DNA of 64,000 bases. Source: 20CM-2-65-7 sp963830455 (GTDB taxonomy: Bacteria > Gemmatimonadota > Gemmatimonadetes > Gemmatimonadales > GWC2-71-9). The stretch lies in the NCBI GenBank assembly GCA_963830455.1, contig CAWHMT010000002.1, positions 186,001 through 250,000 of the forward strand, written 5' to 3'. Shown piece after piece: positions 35,726 through 43,712 of this stretch; position 1 is the stretch's first letter, and every line of letters starts with the position of its first letter. Under the pieces are notes generated by a model. The model did no database searches, was not told the DNA's origin, and saw nothing but the letters and a program-made list of their open reading frames with translations. The position numbers and the translations under genes were made by a program.

Positions 35726-35787
35726 CACATTGATGTGCTTGAGATTGGGTCCTGCTAGAGCGGTCCTTCTAAGCGACTGTCAACAAC

Positions 35788-36240
35788 CTATTTGGCCATC
35801 CTGTCGCCGGGTACGCGACAAATCGGACAGGGCCCCATCTGTGGCTCCTTGCCGTACGAGACATGCACAGGTCCGAGCGTGACGGCCGTATCGCTGAGGG
35901 TGACCGTCAAGGTCATGGTTCCGTGCAGCACTCGACCGCTGAAGCGCGCCGGATGCATGACGCCCAGGTCCACGGGGTGCGCGGTGATGTTCTGCTCCCC
36001 GGGCACGTCGAAATAACCGCCGGGGTCGGGGACTATGGATTGATGCACCTGACCGTACGTGCACCCGATGTGCACGTGCGCGCTGGTGTCATCCGCAATG
36101 AGCCCCGCGTTCTCGCCGCCCCACGTTCCCTGAACGACGCCGTCCTTCAGCCCACTGGGAGACGTCCCGCAGAATCCCGGACCGAGCACGCCGAGCGCAA
36201 CGATCAGCAGTACCGCCGGTTTGCTGGGCATCAGCCGCAC
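35788..36240 (-). CDS. Hypothetical secreted protein
   Basis: 150 residues. Signal-peptide-like start ('KPAVLLIVALGVLGPGFCG') with Cys that could be lipidated, although the preceding residues are not a standard lipobox. Mature part is beta-rich ('VVQGTWGGENAGLIADDTSAHVHIGCTYGQVH', 'GTMTLTVTLSDTAVTLGPVHVSYG') and ends in a Cys-Pro-x-Cys-type pair (GPCPICRVPG). Overlaps the upstream gene 36231-36686 by 10 nt in the same direction, so they form a two-gene unit. Family not recognised. Confidence 0.65.
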   Translation of the reverse strand: MRLMPSKPAVLLIVALGVLGPGFCGTSPSGLKDGVVQGTWGGENAGLIADDTSAHVHIGCTYGQVHQSIVPDPGGYFDVPGEQNITAHPVDLGVMHPARFSGRVLHGTMTLTVTLSDTAVTLGPVHVSYGKEPQMGPCPICRVPGDRMAK

Positions 36241-36686
36241 AGTATGAAGCTCTCGATCCAGGGGGCGCTGAACGCCTCAATGACATTGCGCGACGGGAAC
36301 CGCAGCTCCACGCTGCCCTCGACCCGCTCCTGCGCCACTACGCGGTCGATGCGCACCGTGCCGGAAGTCGCCTCCTCGCGCTGGCCCGGGGCGGGGACGT
36401 AGACCGCGCCGGCGTCGTTGGTTCCCACAACCCACGTGGTGCCGGCAAGCGCACTGGCCGGGCGCTGGATCACGACGCTGACGTAGGGGTTGGACGGCTG
36501 CAGTCCTTCGATCGGATCGCGCGCCAGCAGAATCGCTGTCGCCGGCCCGTCCGCCGGGCCGCACATGAACGTCGACACGGAATGATTGAAGCCGGCCTCG
36601 GGTGGATGCACCGGGCCGCTCAGATTGCAATGCGACGTATTGCCTGCCAGGAACACGAACGACGCGAGCACAAGTGTGTTGCGCAT
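36231..36686 (-). CDS. Hypothetical secreted protein
   Basis: 151 residues from ATG 36686, chosen because AAGGAGGGG precedes it at good spacing; an upstream in-frame start at 36731 is less likely. Signal peptide 'MRNTLVLASFVFLAGNTSHC', with Cys after His rather than a normal lipobox. The body is a single beta domain ('ATAILLARDPIEGLQPSNPYVSVVIQRP', 'SGTVRIDRVVAQERVEGSVELRFPSRNVIEAFSAPW') that ends in ILCG. Co-transcribed with the next small secreted protein. Function unknown. Confidence 0.68.
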   Translation of the reverse strand: MRNTLVLASFVFLAGNTSHCNLSGPVHPPEAGFNHSVSTFMCGPADGPATAILLARDPIEGLQPSNPYVSVVIQRPASALAGTTWVVGTNDAGAVYVPAPGQREEATSGTVRIDRVVAQERVEGSVELRFPSRNVIEAFSAPWIESFILCG

Positions 36687-36801
36687 ACCCCTCCTTCCTT
36701 CATATACCCTTGCAGCCGGCCCAGTCGTCACTAGCCGGCTATCCCCTAAAACCTAGCCACTAGGATGCAACCCACCATGCACGGCGCGTGTCCAAAACGG
36801 C

Positions 36802-37281
36802 ATGAGATCGCTCTTCATCCTGCTTCTCGCCGCCCTGATAGCCCCGGCCGCTCGCGCACAATCGCCCGTACAGACTCCCCAGACGCGGTTCTGGAACGCC
36901 GCGATCGCCGGCGACACCGCCGCCCTCGCCGCGGCCCTGAAGGATGGCGCGAACGTCGACTCGCTCGATGTGCGCACGGCCCGCAACGGCCGGCGCGCCC
37001 TGAACTGGGCCGCCATCAACAATCGCGCCGACGCGATCCGCTGGCTGCTCGCGCACGGCGCGTCGATCGAAGCGACCAACCACACCGGCTTCACCGCGCT
37101 GCATCACGCGGCGGAGGCGGGGTCGGTCGACGCTACGCGCATCCTGCTCGCCGCTGGCGCGGACCCGAAGCACACCAATCTGGAAGGGATGACCCCGCTC
37201 GCGCGCGCGCGGCTGGAGGGACACGTCGAGGTGGCGGAGTTGCTCGAGGCCGCCGAGCGTGGGGTGCGACCGAAGAACTAG
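36802..37281 (+). CDS. Secreted ankyrin-repeat protein
   Basis: 159 residues with a signal peptide ('RSLFILLLAALIAPAARAQ'). About four ankyrin repeats: 'FWNAAIAGDTAALAAALKDGANVDS', 'RRALNWAAINNRADAIRWLLAHGASIEA', 'GFTALHHAAEAGSVDATRILLAAGADPKH' and 'GMTPLARARLEGHVEVAELLEAA'. Likely a periplasmic protein-protein interaction module. Stop codon shares CTAG with the convergent TonB-C gene. Confidence 0.85.
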   Translation: MRSLFILLLAALIAPAARAQSPVQTPQTRFWNAAIAGDTAALAAALKDGANVDSLDVRTARNGRRALNWAAINNRADAIRWLLAHGASIEATNHTGFTALHHAAEAGSVDATRILLAAGADPKHTNLEGMTPLARARLEGHVEVAELLEAAERGVRPKN

Positions 37282-38021
37282 CGTCGAATGCTGAAGTCAA
37301 CCGGTAGAACAACGCACGAACGCACTGCAGTGTCACCCGAGACGGCAGCACTAAAGCGCGCGCCTTCTACCATCTTCATGACTGTGCGGGAGAAATCAGG
37401 GTGCGGCGTCGATAAGATTCGGACCGATCCCCGCTCGGCGCGACCGGAGGGATCGAGGATGGCACGCGCGAGCACACGCCCCTGGATGTATCGACTCCGC
37501 AGGTGGTCTGGATACGCCAGCGGAGGTCGTTCGCGCATTTCCGGTGCTTTGCCGGCTCGAGCTTCGGCATTCATCGGGCTGCTGGCCGGAAACCTGGGTG
37601 GCCAGCCCCATGCCGGTAGCGCCTCGCCACACAGGGCGAGTGTCTGTTCACGCTCCCACCAGTCGGTTAATGCAGAATCGAGACGAGCCAAGGGCTCGGC
37701 CGCCATGAGCAAAGGTTCATAGCGGGTAGCCTCCCGGAAGTTGGCTCGCGCGGCCGAGTCCTGCCCTTGATAGAAGACGGCGACACCAAGCCACATGAAC
37801 GCCTCAGCCCGTGCTGAAGAATCCGCACGTGGATCGCTCGCGATGCCACGCAACGCGATCACTGCGCTATCGAGGCTACGACGGGCGAGCTGGCCGCGCA
37901 CGTCTGCCAGGCGAGTCGAGTAATTCTGTGCGCCGAGGACTGTCGTCACGACCAGGCAAGCTGCAAGGCTAGCTGAGAGCAGCACAGCGAGACTGCGTCG
38001 CCGAGGTGTTACGGCCGACAT
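37278..38021 (-). CDS. TonB C-terminal domain protein with TPR-like region
   Basis: 247 residues from ATG 38021, which overlaps the upstream stop as TGATG. N-terminal membrane or signal helix ('SLAVLLSASLAACLVVTTVLGAQ'), a TPR-like helical part ('LDSAVIALRGIASDPRADSSARAEAFMWLGVAVFYQGQDSAARANFREA'), and a C-terminal TonB-like domain ('PPLAYPDHLRSRYIQGRVLARAILDPSGRAERGSVRILSTPHPDFSRTVMKMVEGARFSAA'). Such proteins are widespread in Gemmatimonadota and Bacteroidota; whether it energises outer-membrane transport is unknown. No ExbB/ExbD nearby. Confidence 0.78.
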   Translation of the reverse strand: MSAVTPRRRSLAVLLSASLAACLVVTTVLGAQNYSTRLADVRGQLARRSLDSAVIALRGIASDPRADSSARAEAFMWLGVAVFYQGQDSAARANFREATRYEPLLMAAEPLARLDSALTDWWEREQTLALCGEALPAWGWPPRFPASSPMNAEARAGKAPEMRERPPLAYPDHLRSRYIQGRVLARAILDPSGRAERGSVRILSTPHPDFSRTVMKMVEGARFSAAVSGDTAVRSCVVLPVDFSIRR

Positions 38022-38290
38022 CACCACACGCGGGTAAGGGTCTGCCGAGTGAGCACCGGTGCGTCGGCTGGATAGGTGTAGAACTCCAGTACGAGCACGT
38101 TCGCGTGAATCTCGTAACGGGTGCTATCACGCGGCCAACCACTGAAGTCATGCTGCACTTCACGGTGAGTCGGCCCGTAGACCAAGGGGCCGAGTCCCGG
38201 GCTGACCACGTCCACAGCGCATCCAAGAACTGTCATCGATAACAGGAGGAGCAGGGGTACGGCGCGGTTCAACGGCGCGAGTAGGCGCAT
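38021..38290 (-). CDS. Small hypothetical lipoprotein
   Basis: 89 residues. Signal peptide with lipobox 'LSMTVLGC' and a short polar mature part ('VYGPTHREVQHDFSGWPRDSTRYEIHANVLVLEFYTYP'). Translationally coupled (TGATG) to the TonB-C gene, so they are expressed together. Family not recognised. Confidence 0.65.
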   Translation of the reverse strand: MRLLAPLNRAVPLLLLLSMTVLGCAVDVVSPGLGPLVYGPTHREVQHDFSGWPRDSTRYEIHANVLVLEFYTYPADAPVLTRQTLTRVW

Positions 38291-38372
38291 ATACCCCCCA
38301 ATCAGGATTACTGGATCCTACGGACGGTACTTGCACCGCGCCACTGTGGCGCGCTAGCGACAAAACACGCGT

Positions 38373-39782
38373 TCATATGGCGCCCTGGAGCTCTTCGGTC
38401 TTCACTCCGCGGTTGACCGGCAGCGCCGCTCCGTGCCGCGGCTTCTCGAAGTCATGGTATTCCTCTCGCCCTCGCATGTCGGCCGGCAGGTTGTCACGCA
38501 GCGCCTTCAGCGCGTAGAAGCCGTTCATGCACAGGCTCATGAGCAGCGCCCCGGCCCGCAGCCGGCGCACGCCGCGCCAGGCCCGGCCCAGCGCGTGCGG
38601 CAGCGAGAACGCTCGCCGCCACAGACGCCGATGCGCGGTCAGCAATTCGTCGGGCGTCATTGCCCGCGGCCGGAACGTGACGTTGTAACCGTTGTAGAAC
38701 TCCCAGCCGCGCTCCGGCAGCATCCGCCCCTCGCCGGCCATCTGCTCGTACAGGGGCGTTCCCTTGAACGGCGTCAACACGCTGAGAAAGGGCACGTCGA
38801 CGCCGATGGCGTAGAGGTTGTCCGCCATCCGTTCGACGCTCTCGGGCGTGTCGCCGTCGAAGCCGGCAATGAAGCCCGCCATCACGGCGATGCCCCGGCG
38901 GTGCAGCCTCGCGATCGCCTCACTGTACCACGCCACCCGGTTTTGCCTCTTGTTGGCGTGGGCCAGCGACTCGGCGGTGAACGTCTCCAGGCCGAAGAAG
39001 ATGCCGATGCAACCGGACGCCTCCATCAGGTCCAACAGCTCGTCGTCCTTGGCGACGTCGAGGCTGGCCTGGGTGAGCCACCAACGTCGCAGCGGTACCA
39101 TCCGCGCCAGCAGTTCCTTGATGTAGGGCCGGTTGATGGTCAGGTTGTCGTCCCAGAACCAGACGAGCTTGCGCTGCCACCAGTGAGGGAAGCGGTCGTA
39201 AGCGACGTCGGCCAGAACGTCGTCGACTGGTCGCATGCGGAATCCGGGGTTGAGCGTTGGCACGGTGCAGAAAGAGCAGCGGAATGGGCAGCCGCGGGTC
39301 GCCTGCACGACGCGGGGCACGAAGAAGCTCGGCGGCAGGAGGTCGTATCGCGGCGTGGGCAGGCCCTTCATGTCGCAGGGTGAGCCGTGGTAGACGGGGC
39401 GGAGGCGCCCGGCCTCGGCGTCGTCCAGCATCTCGGCCCAGACCGACTCCGCCTCGCCGATGACGACCGAGTCGACATGCCTGAGCGTGCCCTCGGGGTC
39501 GTAGGTGACGTGCGGCCCGCCGGCGACCACGCGTTTTCCGCGGGCCCGGAACATCCCGGCCAGTCGGAAAGCCTCGGGCGCGAAGCCGCTAAAGAAGGAG
39601 AGGGCGATCAGGTCGGCGTCGGTCTCGAGGTCGATGGCCTGCAATTGCTGGTGGATTACTCGCACGCGGTGCCGTGGTGGCGTGATCGCAGCCAGATGGA
39701 TGCCCGTCAGCGGTGGCACGAAGTCCAGCTCGTGCCCTTTGCGGTAACGCTGTACGTAGACGACGATGACGTCGACCTTCAT
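38373..39782 (-). CDS. B12-binding domain radical SAM protein
   Basis: 469 residues. An N-terminal cobalamin-binding-like Rossmann domain (~1-130; 'VPPLTGIHLAAITPPRHRVRVIHQ', 'LIALSFFSGFAPEAFRLAGMFRARGKRVVAGGPHVTY', 'VIGEAE'), then the radical SAM core with the cluster motif Cys-x3-Cys-x2-Cys in 'ATRGCPFRCSFCTVP', 'FWDDNLTINRPYIKELL' and 'GIFFGLETFTAESLAHANK'. The C-terminal part includes 'NVTFRPRAMTPDELL'. Looks like the BchE/HpnJ-type class; substrate cannot be told. Stands alone between small-gene pairs; a dyad-symmetric site lies just upstream. Confidence 0.9.
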   Translation of the reverse strand: MKVDVIVVYVQRYRKGHELDFVPPLTGIHLAAITPPRHRVRVIHQQLQAIDLETDADLIALSFFSGFAPEAFRLAGMFRARGKRVVAGGPHVTYDPEGTLRHVDSVVIGEAESVWAEMLDDAEAGRLRPVYHGSPCDMKGLPTPRYDLLPPSFFVPRVVQATRGCPFRCSFCTVPTLNPGFRMRPVDDVLADVAYDRFPHWWQRKLVWFWDDNLTINRPYIKELLARMVPLRRWWLTQASLDVAKDDELLDLMEASGCIGIFFGLETFTAESLAHANKRQNRVAWYSEAIARLHRRGIAVMAGFIAGFDGDTPESVERMADNLYAIGVDVPFLSVLTPFKGTPLYEQMAGEGRMLPERGWEFYNGYNVTFRPRAMTPDELLTAHRRLWRRAFSLPHALGRAWRGVRRLRAGALLMSLCMNGFYALKALRDNLPADMRGREEYHDFEKPRHGAALPVNRGVKTEELQGAI

Positions 39783-39812
39783 GGGCCAGCCTCCCGTGAT
39801 CTGTGCTACAGA

Positions 39813-39833
39813 CTACTTTGTACTGTAAAGTAG
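39813..39833 (-). promoter_or_regulatory. Dyad-symmetric site upstream of the radical SAM gene
   Basis: CTACTTT (39813-39819) and AAAGTAG (39827-39833) are exact complements around GTACTGT, and the site is A/T-rich in a GC-rich setting, 31 nt before the start codon. It resembles operators of the BlaI/MecI-CopY class (TAC...GTA dyads), but no such regulator gene is adjacent. The rest of the 151-nt gap shows nothing else. Confidence 0.55.
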
Positions 39834-39933
39834 ATGGGAGGAGGCGTCAAGGGGCCCGACAGCTGCAGGCGCTAGGGCTGACCTCGACCAGTTGTGGGTG
39901 AAGAAGAAAAGCGGTAAAGCACCAAGACTACGA

Positions 39934-40308
39934 TCAGTTACTTATCGACCCCGCAACGGAGGCGCCGACGACAGCACCGGCGATGAGTAAGAGTATCAAG
40001 AGTAGACCGACTGTCTTACCAGCGTCGACGTGGCTAGTCTGAACTCGCTCGATGTCGGACAGCGGTATGATCACTGGACGCTTCGTCACGGTGTCCGTTC
40101 CGCGTAGGCTATCCGCGATGATTTGGGCGCCTTGAAGGTTCAACCGACTCCCGGTCCTAAGCGTGACGCGCACCGTGTGTCGTGAGTCCCGGGGAGGAAA
40201 GCTGTCTGGGGTAAGAGGGTTCGTTTTCCAGCCCGTACACGCCTGTGCTAACCCCACCACGATGACGAGCAGCGCACCCCGGACGGTGACACTCTCGGTG
40301 AAGGACAT
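39934..40308 (-). CDS. Hypothetical lipoprotein with C-terminal membrane helix
   Basis: 124 residues. Signal peptide with lipobox-like end 'VGLAQAC', a small beta domain ('RHTVRVTLRTGSRLNLQGAQIIADSLRGTD', 'RPVIIPLSDIERVQTSHVD', an SH3- or Sm-like look) and a C-terminal hydrophobic helix 'TVGLLLILLLIAGAVVGASVA'. Similar 'DSLRG...PL.DI.RVQ' proteins are common small lipoproteins in this type of genome. Lies 6 nt after the DUF1080 gene on the same strand. Confidence 0.65.
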   Translation of the reverse strand: MSFTESVTVRGALLVIVVGLAQACTGWKTNPLTPDSFPPRDSRHTVRVTLRTGSRLNLQGAQIIADSLRGTDTVTKRPVIIPLSDIERVQTSHVDAGKTVGLLLILLLIAGAVVGASVAGSISN

Positions 40309-40314
40309 AGCGGC

Positions 40315-41268
40315 CTAACGAGAACCAGATTGCGATTGCGCGGGCGTGATCACAATGTTGCGATACTCCACCGGCCCATGATCCCCCTGTAAGAAAATCA
40401 CGCCGGGCGCTCCCTCATCCGAATCCAGCGCCCCACCCGTGATCCCCGGAATGTTGCGTCGAGTAATCACCTCGCGCCCATTGAGCGCCACCGTCAACTG
40501 CCGCCCCACCAGCGTCACATCGTACGTCTGCCACTCGCCCGCACTCTTCCCGGCACTCTCATTGGGCGGAATGAATCCGTAAATCGCACCCAGTCCCTCG
40601 ATCGCGACCACGCCCAGCGCCGGATCCTCGATCTGCAGCTCGTGCCGCCCCCGCAGATAGATCCCGCTGTTGCCGCGCGCCGGATAGCGAAACTCGATGT
40701 GCAGCTTGAAATCGCCGTACTTCCCATCGGTCGCGAGATTCGCGCCGGCCTTCGTGTTCGTGAGCACGCCGTTCACCACCTGCCACGCGCTCTCACCGCC
40801 CGGCAACGCATGCCACCCCGTCAGATCGCGTCCATTGAACAGCGTTACCGGCTTGGCCCACTGCACCGGCTTCGCGTCCAGGGCAGGGGCCCGCACGCCC
40901 GTGAACGGCAGCCGCGCGCCATTCGGGAACGTGATCGTGCCCGAGAGACTGTTGCCCGCGACCGCCGCGTCCACCCGCAGATCCTGATCCCCGGACTCCC
41001 ACTGCGGCGGAATCGAGAACCGCAGCGTGTCACTCTCGAAGATGATCTGCGAAATCGGCCGCGCGCTGCCCACCACCGCCACGAATCGGCCCACCAGCGC
41101 ATTGTTGCCCGACTTCTGCACCTCGAGCCACGACGGTAGCACGCCATCGCTCGCCGTGATCTTCAGATCCCAGCGGCCGGTCGCCGGGCCTCGAGTGTCC
41201 TGCTGTTGAGCGGAAAGGGGAGTAATAAGAAGGAAAGCGGTCGGGAGCAGCGCGAGAGATCGTTTCAT
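40315..41268 (-). CDS. DUF1080 (3-keto-disaccharide hydrolase-like) secreted protein
   Basis: 317 residues from ATG 41268, which begins the signal peptide 'KRSLALLPTAFLLITPLSAQ'. An N-terminal ~110-residue beta domain ('GRWDLKITASDGVLPSWLEVQKSGN', 'GTITFPNGARLPFTGVRAP') precedes the DUF1080 concanavalin-like domain: 'VTLFNGRDLTGWHALPGG', 'LATDGKYGDFKLHIEFRYPARGNSGIYLRGRHELQIED', 'EWQTYDVTLVGRQLTVALNGREV', 'GVIFLQGDHGPVEYRNIVI'. Likely periplasmic or extracellular glycan breakdown. Divergent from the VOC gene. Confidence 0.9.
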   Translation of the reverse strand: MKRSLALLPTAFLLITPLSAQQQDTRGPATGRWDLKITASDGVLPSWLEVQKSGNNALVGRFVAVVGSARPISQIIFESDTLRFSIPPQWESGDQDLRVDAAVAGNSLSGTITFPNGARLPFTGVRAPALDAKPVQWAKPVTLFNGRDLTGWHALPGGESAWQVVNGVLTNTKAGANLATDGKYGDFKLHIEFRYPARGNSGIYLRGRHELQIEDPALGVVAIEGLGAIYGFIPPNESAGKSAGEWQTYDVTLVGRQLTVALNGREVITRRNIPGITGGALDSDEGAPGVIFLQGDHGPVEYRNIVITPAQSQSGSR

Positions 41269-41358
41269 GTGTGTGAATCTTCCGGCTGGAACGGGCGCAG
41301 GGAAGGGGCGCACACTACCCATCTTTCCTCATCTCTTTACAAAAGAGCGACCCTCGTG

Positions 41359-41416
41359 CATGTCATCCCGAGCGGCGCGCGCGAACGCGCGCGACGCGAG
41401 GGATCTGCTTTTGGGG
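41359..41416 (+). repeat. Dispersed TGTCATCCCGAGCG...CGAGGGATCTGCTT-type repeat
   Basis: TGTCATCCCGAGCG at the left and GCGAGGGATCTGCTTTTGG at the right frame a CG-alternating core (CGCGCGCG-AA-CGCGCGCG). This word pair is a recurring intergenic repeat in many environmental bacterial genomes. Only one copy is seen in this window, so the call relies on general knowledge of the motif. It lies between the divergent DUF1080 and VOC genes. Confidence 0.55.
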
Positions 41417-41428
41417 GACGAAAGAGTC

Positions 41429-41782
41429 ATGAAGATCACCGGCGCCCACGCCATCATCTACAGCAAGGATGCCGAGGCCGACCGCGCGCTGCTGCGCGAC
41501 GTGTTCAAGTTCAAGTACGTGGACGTGGGCGAGGGCTGGCTGATCTTCGCGCTGCCGCCCGCCGAGGTCGCCGTGCACCCGTCGGAAGAGAACGACCTGC
41601 ACGAGCTGTATCTGATGACCGACGACATCGAGGGATTCGTCGCGGAAATGAAGCAGCGTCAGGTCCCGTGCACCGCGCCCGACGATCAAGGCTGGGGAAT
41701 TCTGACGCACATCACCCTGCCGGGAGGCGGCAAGCTCGGCGTATATGCCCCGAGGCATGCCCGCCCACCAGTCGGGTCCTAG
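41429..41782 (+). CDS. VOC (glyoxalase/bleomycin-resistance fold) family protein
   Basis: 117 residues from ATG 41429. One half of a vicinal-oxygen-chelate fold pair: 'ITGAHAIIYSKDAEADRALLRDVFKFKYVDVGEGWLIFALPPAEVAVHP', 'HELYLMTDDIEGFVAEMKQRQVPC' and 'GWGILTHITLPGGGKLGVYAPRH'. His and Glu positions that could bind metal are present ('AVHPSEEN', 'HELYLM'). Substrate unknown. Stands alone between a dispersed repeat and a gene-poor stretch. Confidence 0.82.
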   Translation: MKITGAHAIIYSKDAEADRALLRDVFKFKYVDVGEGWLIFALPPAEVAVHPSEENDLHELYLMTDDIEGFVAEMKQRQVPCTAPDDQGWGILTHITLPGGGKLGVYAPRHARPPVGS

Positions 41783-42351
41783 TGGTTCACCACTTATGGT
41801 AGAACAATGTTGAAGGTCGTACTGTCGCGTGGGCTGGAGTCTTCTGCTCGGAATTCAAGGTCGACATGGAATTCCACTGTATCGGTCGGTTGTGCTGGAT
41901 TCGTGCCGGGGCTGATTGCTATCCTGAAGCATCGTGCGACGTGCGGAGAATAGCCCGAACTGATCAGTATTCGACGATATCCAGCAGTATCCAGTCGGAG
42001 TGGCCCTGTTCCGCCGCGGAGACCGGTACCACATGAATCGAGGTATGACCGCAGATCAACATCGACACCAGCCATAGGTTGGTTGGCGGAATCGCGCACG
42101 AATACATGTGCAATTGCCGTTGTTCTACACACGTCGCAACCGACTGGATGCGCTGCACTGGACGAGGAAGAGTGCTGCTGCAGCCGCGCCGAGACGCCAA
42201 ACCATCCGAACTGGTTTCACTAGGCGAGATAGTACACCACATCACCGGTTTCTGGGTTCGTGATGCGCGATTTTGATGCCGAGACCGCGTCGCCACTTCC
42301 CAATTTGCGGTCGTGTCCCCTTGTCTTTTTCCCGCCGAGCCGAGCACTACT
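41783..42351. other. Gene-poor stretch with one doubtful minus-strand gene
   Basis: 569 nt, less GC-rich than its surroundings. The only supported content is the possible fragment at 41794-42132. No RNA gene, repeat or terminator recognised. Confidence 0.5.
41794..42132 (-). CDS. Hypothetical protein, possibly 5'-truncated
   Basis: 112 residues from GTG 42132. The sequence looks like a carboxypeptidase-regulatory/Ig-like beta domain ('AIAHVFVRDSANQPMAGVDVDLRSYLDSCG', 'RRILISSGYSPHVARCFRIAISPG', 'DTVEFHVDLEFRAED'), typical of mature secreted proteins. The frame stays open upstream to about 42220 with plausible residues (SSSSSAAHPVGCDVC) but offers no good start or signal peptide. It may be the remains of a lipoprotein gene that lost its 5' end or suffered a frameshift. 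Confidence 0.4.
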   Translation of the reverse strand: MCRTTAIAHVFVRDSANQPMAGVDVDLRSYLDSCGTGLRGGTGPLRLDTAGYRRILISSGYSPHVARCFRIAISPGTNPAQPTDTVEFHVDLEFRAEDSSPRDSTTFNIVLP

Positions 42352-42918
42352 ATGGGCATGCCGGAAATGTTGGAGCACTGGACCGCGGCTCGCGTGCGCG
42401 AGCTCCCCGAGGACGGGAACCGCTACGAGGTCGTGGACGGCGAGCTGCTGGTGACTCCGGCGCCGAGCTTCGATCACCAACAGGCGGCGGGCATGCTGCT
42501 GATCGCCCTGCAAGAGTACCTGAGTGGCCGTCCGCTCGGCGTGGCGGTGATGTCGCCCGCGGCCATCGAGTTCGATCCCGCCACACTCGTGCAACCTGAC
42601 GTGTTCGTGGTCCCGCTCGAGGGCGGACGGCGGCCTAAACGCTGGGTGGACATCCGCGGGTTGCTGCTGGCGATCGAAGTGCTCTCGCCATCCACCGCGC
42701 GCGCCGACCGTACGACCAAACGGCGCCGGTATCAGCGCGCCGGCGTGCCGGAATACTGGGTGGTGGACCTGGATGCGCGGCTGGTGGAGCGTTGGCGGCC
42801 CGCGGACGAGCGGCCTGAGGTGCTCAGCGACCGGGTCTTGTGGCAGCCGCATTCGTCCGCAGCGTCATTCGAACTCGACTTACCGAGGTTCTTCGCTCAG
42901 GCACTCGCCGAGGAATAA
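42352..42918 (+). CDS. Uma2 (DUF820) family endonuclease-like protein
   Basis: 188 residues from ATG 42352 (ATG 42358 is equally possible). PD-(D/E)XK nuclease fold: 'LPEDGNRYEVVDGELLVTPAPSFDHQQAAG', 'QPDVFVVP', 'LLLAIEVLSPSTARADRTTKRRRYQRAGVPEYWVVDLDARLVERW'. The Glu of 'YEVVDGEL', Asp of 'QPDV' and Glu-x-x-Ser of 'IEVLSPST' match the family's catalytic pattern. These genes are often found as scattered singletons; the role is uncertain. Convergent with the following gene with a 2-nt gap. Confidence 0.9.
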   Translation: MGMPEMLEHWTAARVRELPEDGNRYEVVDGELLVTPAPSFDHQQAAGMLLIALQEYLSGRPLGVAVMSPAAIEFDPATLVQPDVFVVPLEGGRRPKRWVDIRGLLLAIEVLSPSTARADRTTKRRRYQRAGVPEYWVVDLDARLVERWRPADERPEVLSDRVLWQPHSSAASFELDLPRFFAQALAEE

Positions 42919-42920
42919 CT

Positions 42921-43712
42921 CTAGCGGTGCCAGTGCGGCACCGTGCTCCACTTCTCAGCGACGAAGAAATCGCGCGGCAGATCGACGTTGCCGCGCCAGT
43001 CGCTGTACTCCTCCTTTTGGACGACCTTCCCGCCCTGCATGATGTCCACCTTCACCGCGAGCCACCCGCCGCTCACCGGCCGGTAATCCATCAAGCGGAT
43101 GTCGGCGACGTCCGCCGGCTGCGCGGGATTGAGATGCACGAGCATCCGCACCACCACCAGCCGCTCCGTATCGACCCAGAACTGCGGCGAGGTCGTGTCG
43201 GTCGCCGCCGAGCTGCCGACGACGTACACGGGCCGGTTCTCCCAGGTGTCGCTGTACAGGCGCGACAGGTCGAAGTTGTAGGGTCGGATCTGCTTCAGCG
43301 TCGCGTCGATCGGCTGGGCGTACACCCCCGCGACGAACGGCAGGAACGGATTCCCTGACGCTGCCGTCCGCGTGACGGCGCCGCCACGCACTACGTACAG
43401 CGAGTCGGCGGTGTAGATGACGCCGTTGCCGTCTTTCAGGTCGCCGAAATCGATGCGCAACCGATCCGGGGTGAGCAGCGCCTCATACCAGGTGGATGTG
43501 TCGGTCACCCCGGTCGGGCGATGCATCGTCGTGAGCTGGGTGAACGTGACGGTCCGGAACCATTTGCCGAGGTAGGCGTCCCGCATCCGATTGAGCAGCG
43601 CTAGGCCATCGCGCGGCGGCGGCGGTGGCACGGTCTCCAGGCGCTGCTTCGTGCACGCGGCGCCCGCGATGACGAGCGCGCACGCGATCCCGAGCACTAC
43701 TTTGGCTGCCAC
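42921..43712 (-). CDS. LolA/LppX-like lipoprotein
   Basis: 263 residues from GTG 43712 (GGAGG at good spacing), overlapping the end of the MoxR gene by 16 nt. Signal peptide with lipobox 'VIAGAAC', a Pro-rich linker (ETVPPPPPRDG), then a LolA-type concave beta sheet ('LLNRMRDAYLGKWFRTVTFTQLTTMHRPTG', 'WYEALLTPDRLRIDF', 'GVIYTADSLYVVRGG', 'FWVDTERLVVVRMLVH', 'YRPVSGGWLAVKVDIMQGGKVVQKEEYSDW'). Probably binds or carries lipids or acts in envelope assembly. Sits downstream of MoxR. Confidence 0.8.
   Translation of the reverse strand: MAAKVVLGIACALVIAGAACTKQRLETVPPPPPRDGLALLNRMRDAYLGKWFRTVTFTQLTTMHRPTGVTDTSTWYEALLTPDRLRIDFGDLKDGNGVIYTADSLYVVRGGAVTRTAASGNPFLPFVAGVYAQPIDATLKQIRPYNFDLSRLYSDTWENRPVYVVGSSAATDTTSPQFWVDTERLVVVRMLVHLNPAQPADVADIRLMDYRPVSGGWLAVKVDIMQGGKVVQKEEYSDWRGNVDLPRDFFVAEKWSTVPHWHR

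Noticed and set aside
41964..42359. 131-codon minus-strand open frame
   Set aside because: Low-complexity translation without domain-like pattern; overlaps the more convincing fragment 41794-42132 and the Uma2 start.
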